A DNA stretch of 64,000 bases from Rotaria macrura. Lineage: Eukaryota > Rotifera > Eurotatoria > Philodinida > Philodinidae. The notes beneath the pieces were generated by a model. That model ran no database searches, had not been told where the DNA came from, and saw nothing but the letters and a program-made list of their open reading frames with translations. The stretch's first letter is position 1, and each line of letters opens with the position of its first letter. Location: positions 1 through 64,000 of the forward strand of contig OENT01000596.1 of assembly GCA_900239685.1 (NCBI GenBank), read 5' to 3'. Positions 61,072 to 64,000 of the stretch are shown in pieces. The position numbers and the translations under genes are program-made.

Positions 61072-64000
61072 TCATTCCCATTCGGTGGTTGCTAAAAACA
61101 ACGAATAGAAAAAAAGTTAAACACAATTATAAAAATAACAGAAGAATTTCATTTCGATTTTTTACCTGGTGGTTTTGATGTTAAGTCGTATAATATTCGA
61201 CTTATACCAGGTACATTACTTTTGATTGTTTGACACATTTCATCTAACATTTCAAATGGAAATGTTTCGCCTGGTACAGCTGGCCGTCCAGTCATAAAAT
61301 CTTTCGTAAGGAATGTACGTAAAACAACTGAATGTTGAAAACTACTCGCGACTGGTCGAAGACGTGTCAGTGGAATGATTCTTTCATTGACTTGTTCATC
61401 ATTTTGATTGATTTCTTCATGATCATTTAAATAGATTTGTCTATCGAATTGTATTGGAATTAAGACAACTGGCATTTGGCTTATTGCACTATATGCATTA
61501 TGACGTTTCATTATAAGCATTGCATGATAGTCACATGCACGAGCTTTTTCAACAATATCTTGTGTTAATGACGTACGTGTTACTTGAGTAATTTCTGCAT
61601 CAAGAATTTTTTTACCCTATTAAAAAAGAAATTACAAAACAAAGCAAGATATACACTTTCTATTTACGAGAATATAAACGACACGATTGATATGATGACA
61701 TGCTTTTGTTATTAATCGTGCAAGAATAAATAATTCATTCCAATTGGGTTTTTCATCATTGGAACTGATTGCTGCAGCAAAACTATATGTACGTGCATCA
61801 CCTTGAACACCAACACTACGAATCTATAAGAAAAAATAAATTTTTCAATAGGAACTGATAATAAGTTGGATCACTTCAAAGAATGTATAGTTATTTGTCA
61901 CACATGATAGATAAATTTATTTTGCTCGAAGAATCGCATTTGTTTTCATCAAGTATGATTAAAAAGGGTTATTTTTAGCCTTTGTTTTTTTTTTCTTTTT
62001 GATAGTTTCAGTGAAGACAATTATCTAAGAATAAAATTAGACTATTGATCTTCTATGAAACATATCAATATATATTGCTTGGATGAGAATCATTAACAAA
62101 TGTAGTTTGTTCTACTAGTGACATCTAGTTGAAGTTTTGCATTGATGATGAATATTAGTAACATATTTTTTTCATTGTATGTAAAGAGCCAAATGTAAGA
62201 ATCACTAACTATCGAATATGAATAATGACAGAACTTCATCGCTTTATCAAGAACTGTTTCATTGCGTTGAAACTTGCATTAAGCGGATAAAATAACAACT
62301 TTGCATGCTACGCTTCAAGTATAGCGTGACGAAGTATCGGTGTTAAGACTAGATGCTGCTTCTTTTTTACTAAGAAGAATAGAGTTACTTATCCAACGCT
62401 ACACTGGAATAGTTGCCCTAGGCTACGAAAATAATTGACAATGACACGCGATATTCAGTTAATTTATTTCATCCTGAGTTGTCGAGTGTTTTACGCATGT
62501 CATGTCAATGTGATCAATACCACGCGCCGTAATAGACAATTAACTAAGTTCAAATTGAGTATATGGTATGAAACTTTTCCTAACAATGTCCAAAGATTGT
62601 AATCTTCTATCGATAAGTTTTTTCTAGCAGAGGGTGTTTCCGTTCGTACGATACTTTTATTAGTCATACTAATGCATCGTTCTGACTGAGTTCTCAAATT
62701 AAATGACTAGAGCTGTATACTCTTTATCTATGCATCGTCGGATAATTTGAAGTGCATCATACGTTATTTAGCTAATAAAAATAAACGAACGCAACCATCA
62801 AAGAGAATGTTTTGAAACTTTTGCTTGATTGACATAGTCTTTAGTCGAACTTTCATTTATCATGTCTCTTTACAATACTACCCGATGCATGCAATTCAAT
62901 TATTTTCAGGAGTATATGATTAAAGTAACTTTGAGATTTGAAAGCTTCGTATTCTTAATGTTATATATTTTCAGTTAAATATACTTACAGAGAACTATCA
63001 AATACTTATTAAACGATTTTAAAAAGAAATAATGTATTTAAAAGTTTTAAGAGAAATTCGTTTTTTGTACAAAATCAACTCTACTGTTTTTCATGATGAA
63101 ATAGTTTAGACGAATGAATATATCTTTCATTGTCATCACACAGATTTCAATGTTTGATTGAAAATTTGGTATGCTTAATTACATTGAAACAAAATACGTT
63201 ACACAACACTGCTTCGATATTTTTTTCAGTTAAGAATTAAAAGGATGCAAATTTTTAATCGGATCTTTCTGCTGCATATCAAAGAGTTGAGCAGTGTTAA
63301 AACGAATGAATTTTGATATTGAAAAATTTCTAATGAACATCGTGTTCATCGGCATGTTTTTTCCTAACGCTATTCTTTTTGTACTTAGGCATTTTTTTCG
63401 ATTTTTTTTATGCTAATTTTAACTATGATGCACTGAAACTTTGAAATAAGATCATGATAAGTTTTGACGTGATAATCATGTAGTACAAGACAACGCTAGA
63501 AATCAATTGATCTTGTTAATTGATTCAAAACTACGTATCAGCTGTTTGGCATTTAATATCATAGAATTCGTTTCGGATATTTTTCGAAATCATTGATCTT
63601 TGTTGAACATAGTATGTGTGAGTTCTATTCTTAGAAAAATTATTAGTTGCCGATAAGTCTTTTCTAACATTGGCCCTAGTCGAGACTGAGAACATTGGTT
63701 TTCTTACAGTGCTATGGCTTTGTCATTGTTTTCATAAGATAAAATAGAATAAGTTTTCATATCAATAAACTTACTGGTAATACAACTGATGTATAATCAT
63801 GTTGATCTGGTGATGTAAGCTTTTTTAACAGTAGTTTTTCATTATCGGTAAAAATTTTATCCAATGTCGGTAATAGAGCATATTGTTTGTCAACCATTTT
63901 TGAATAGGTAACAATTGTTCTTAATAATGTTGATGTTTGAGAGAATAAATCAATAGGCATATATGGTTCATCCGTACATAGAATACGTATAGCCAAGCCA
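61072..64000 (-). CDS. GMPS: GMP synthase (glutamine-hydrolysing), C-terminal exons, partial
   Basis: GMP synthase aminates XMP to GMP using glutamine and ATP. Visible minus-strand exons are 64000-63775 (continues beyond the window), 61823-61668, 61616-61166 and 61091-61072. The three downstream exons total 627 nt in phase. Sequence marks are GLAIRILCTDEPYMP, RSVGVQGDARTYSFAAAISS, CHHINRVVYIL, ISQMPVVLIPIQFDRQ, FMTGRPAVPGETFPFEM and PGISRILYDLTSKPP. The tiny last exon (20 nt) then gives ATTEWE-stop, matching the animal enzyme's end. The simple open frame ending KKSK reads through a donor (GTAAAA at 61165) and is not the true end. These parts form the dimerisation domain of animal-type GMPS; the amidotransferase and ATP-pyrophosphatase domains lie off the right edge. 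The first visible intron is 1951 nt, the others 51 and 74 nt. Confidence 0.95.
61824..63774 (-). other. Long intron of GMP synthase (1951 nt)
   Basis: This intron is far larger than the two downstream introns of 51 and 74 nt. It contains only a 65-codon minus frame (62697-62500) without recognised similarity. No clear terminal repeats were seen. An inserted element or a nested regulatory segment is possible. Confidence 0.6.

Noticed and set aside
61146..61165. GMP synthase ending at KKSK
   Set aside because: This reads through a GTAAAA donor; splicing to 61091-61072 restores the conserved TEWE terminus.
1..64000. CRISPR arrays, bacterial operons, rRNA and tRNA genes
   Set aside because: No regularly spaced direct repeats were seen. 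The T-loop-like GTTCGA/GTTCAATTC occurrences (for example near 6069, 23402 and 35626) lack an acceptor stem or anticodon arm on inspection. Introns and gene structure are eukaryotic.

Overview
This is a 64 kb, AT-rich, gene-poor stretch of a eukaryotic, very probably animal, genome. Most introns are 48-108 nt with GT..AG ends. Several core metabolic genes are animal-like: fumarylacetoacetase, NDP kinase, type II glutamine synthetase and the GMP synthase C-terminus. Alongside them are genes of bacterial or fungal character: GH125 mannosidase, GH43-like glycosidase, CrtZ-type carotenoid hydroxylase, an RNA ligase and a broken DUF3638/DUF3645 giant gene. That mixture, with several of these genes intronless, points to a bdelloid rotifer. 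This is inference; no marker gene proves it.

Layout, left to right. 1-100 is the edge of a coiled-coil gene (-). 1.36-2.34 kb is a secreted orphan (+). 6.28-9.57 kb is fumarylacetoacetase (-, 10 exons). 9.6-17.5 kb has no recognisable gene but carries foldback repeats. 17.5-19.4 kb is GH125 (+, 4 exons). 19.57-20.2 kb is NDP kinase (-, 4 exons). 20.2-29.0 kb has no supported gene. 29.0-31.7 kb is glutamine synthetase (+, 4 exons). 33.0-34.3 kb is an intronless FAD amine oxidase (-). 35.1-35.5 kb is a second large foldback repeat. 37.4-38.5 kb is an intronless secreted GH43-like enzyme (-). 41.8-51.2 kb is a heavily disrupted DUF3638/DUF3645 pseudogene (+). 52.2-53.3 kb is an intronless RNA ligase (-). 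54.95-57.2 kb is a helical-repeat + TIR protein (+, 2 exons). 59.5-59.9 kb is a possible tiny two-exon gene. 60.4-60.9 kb is the CrtZ-like hydroxylase (+). 61.07-64.0 kb is the 3' part of GMP synthase (-), continuing beyond the window.

The genes do not form an operon or an obvious pathway. There is a loose nitrogen theme (glutamine synthetase, GMP synthase, amine oxidase), probably coincidental. Exon models for fumarylacetoacetase, GH125, NDP kinase, glutamine synthetase and the TIR gene were built by hand from splice sites and family similarity. Each sums to a multiple of three with no internal stop. The points most worth follow-up are the helical-repeat/TIR protein with a plausible NADase glutamate, the RNA ligase, the CrtZ and GH125 transfer candidates, the decayed giant gene, and foldback elements that share CCCAG...CTGGG ends.
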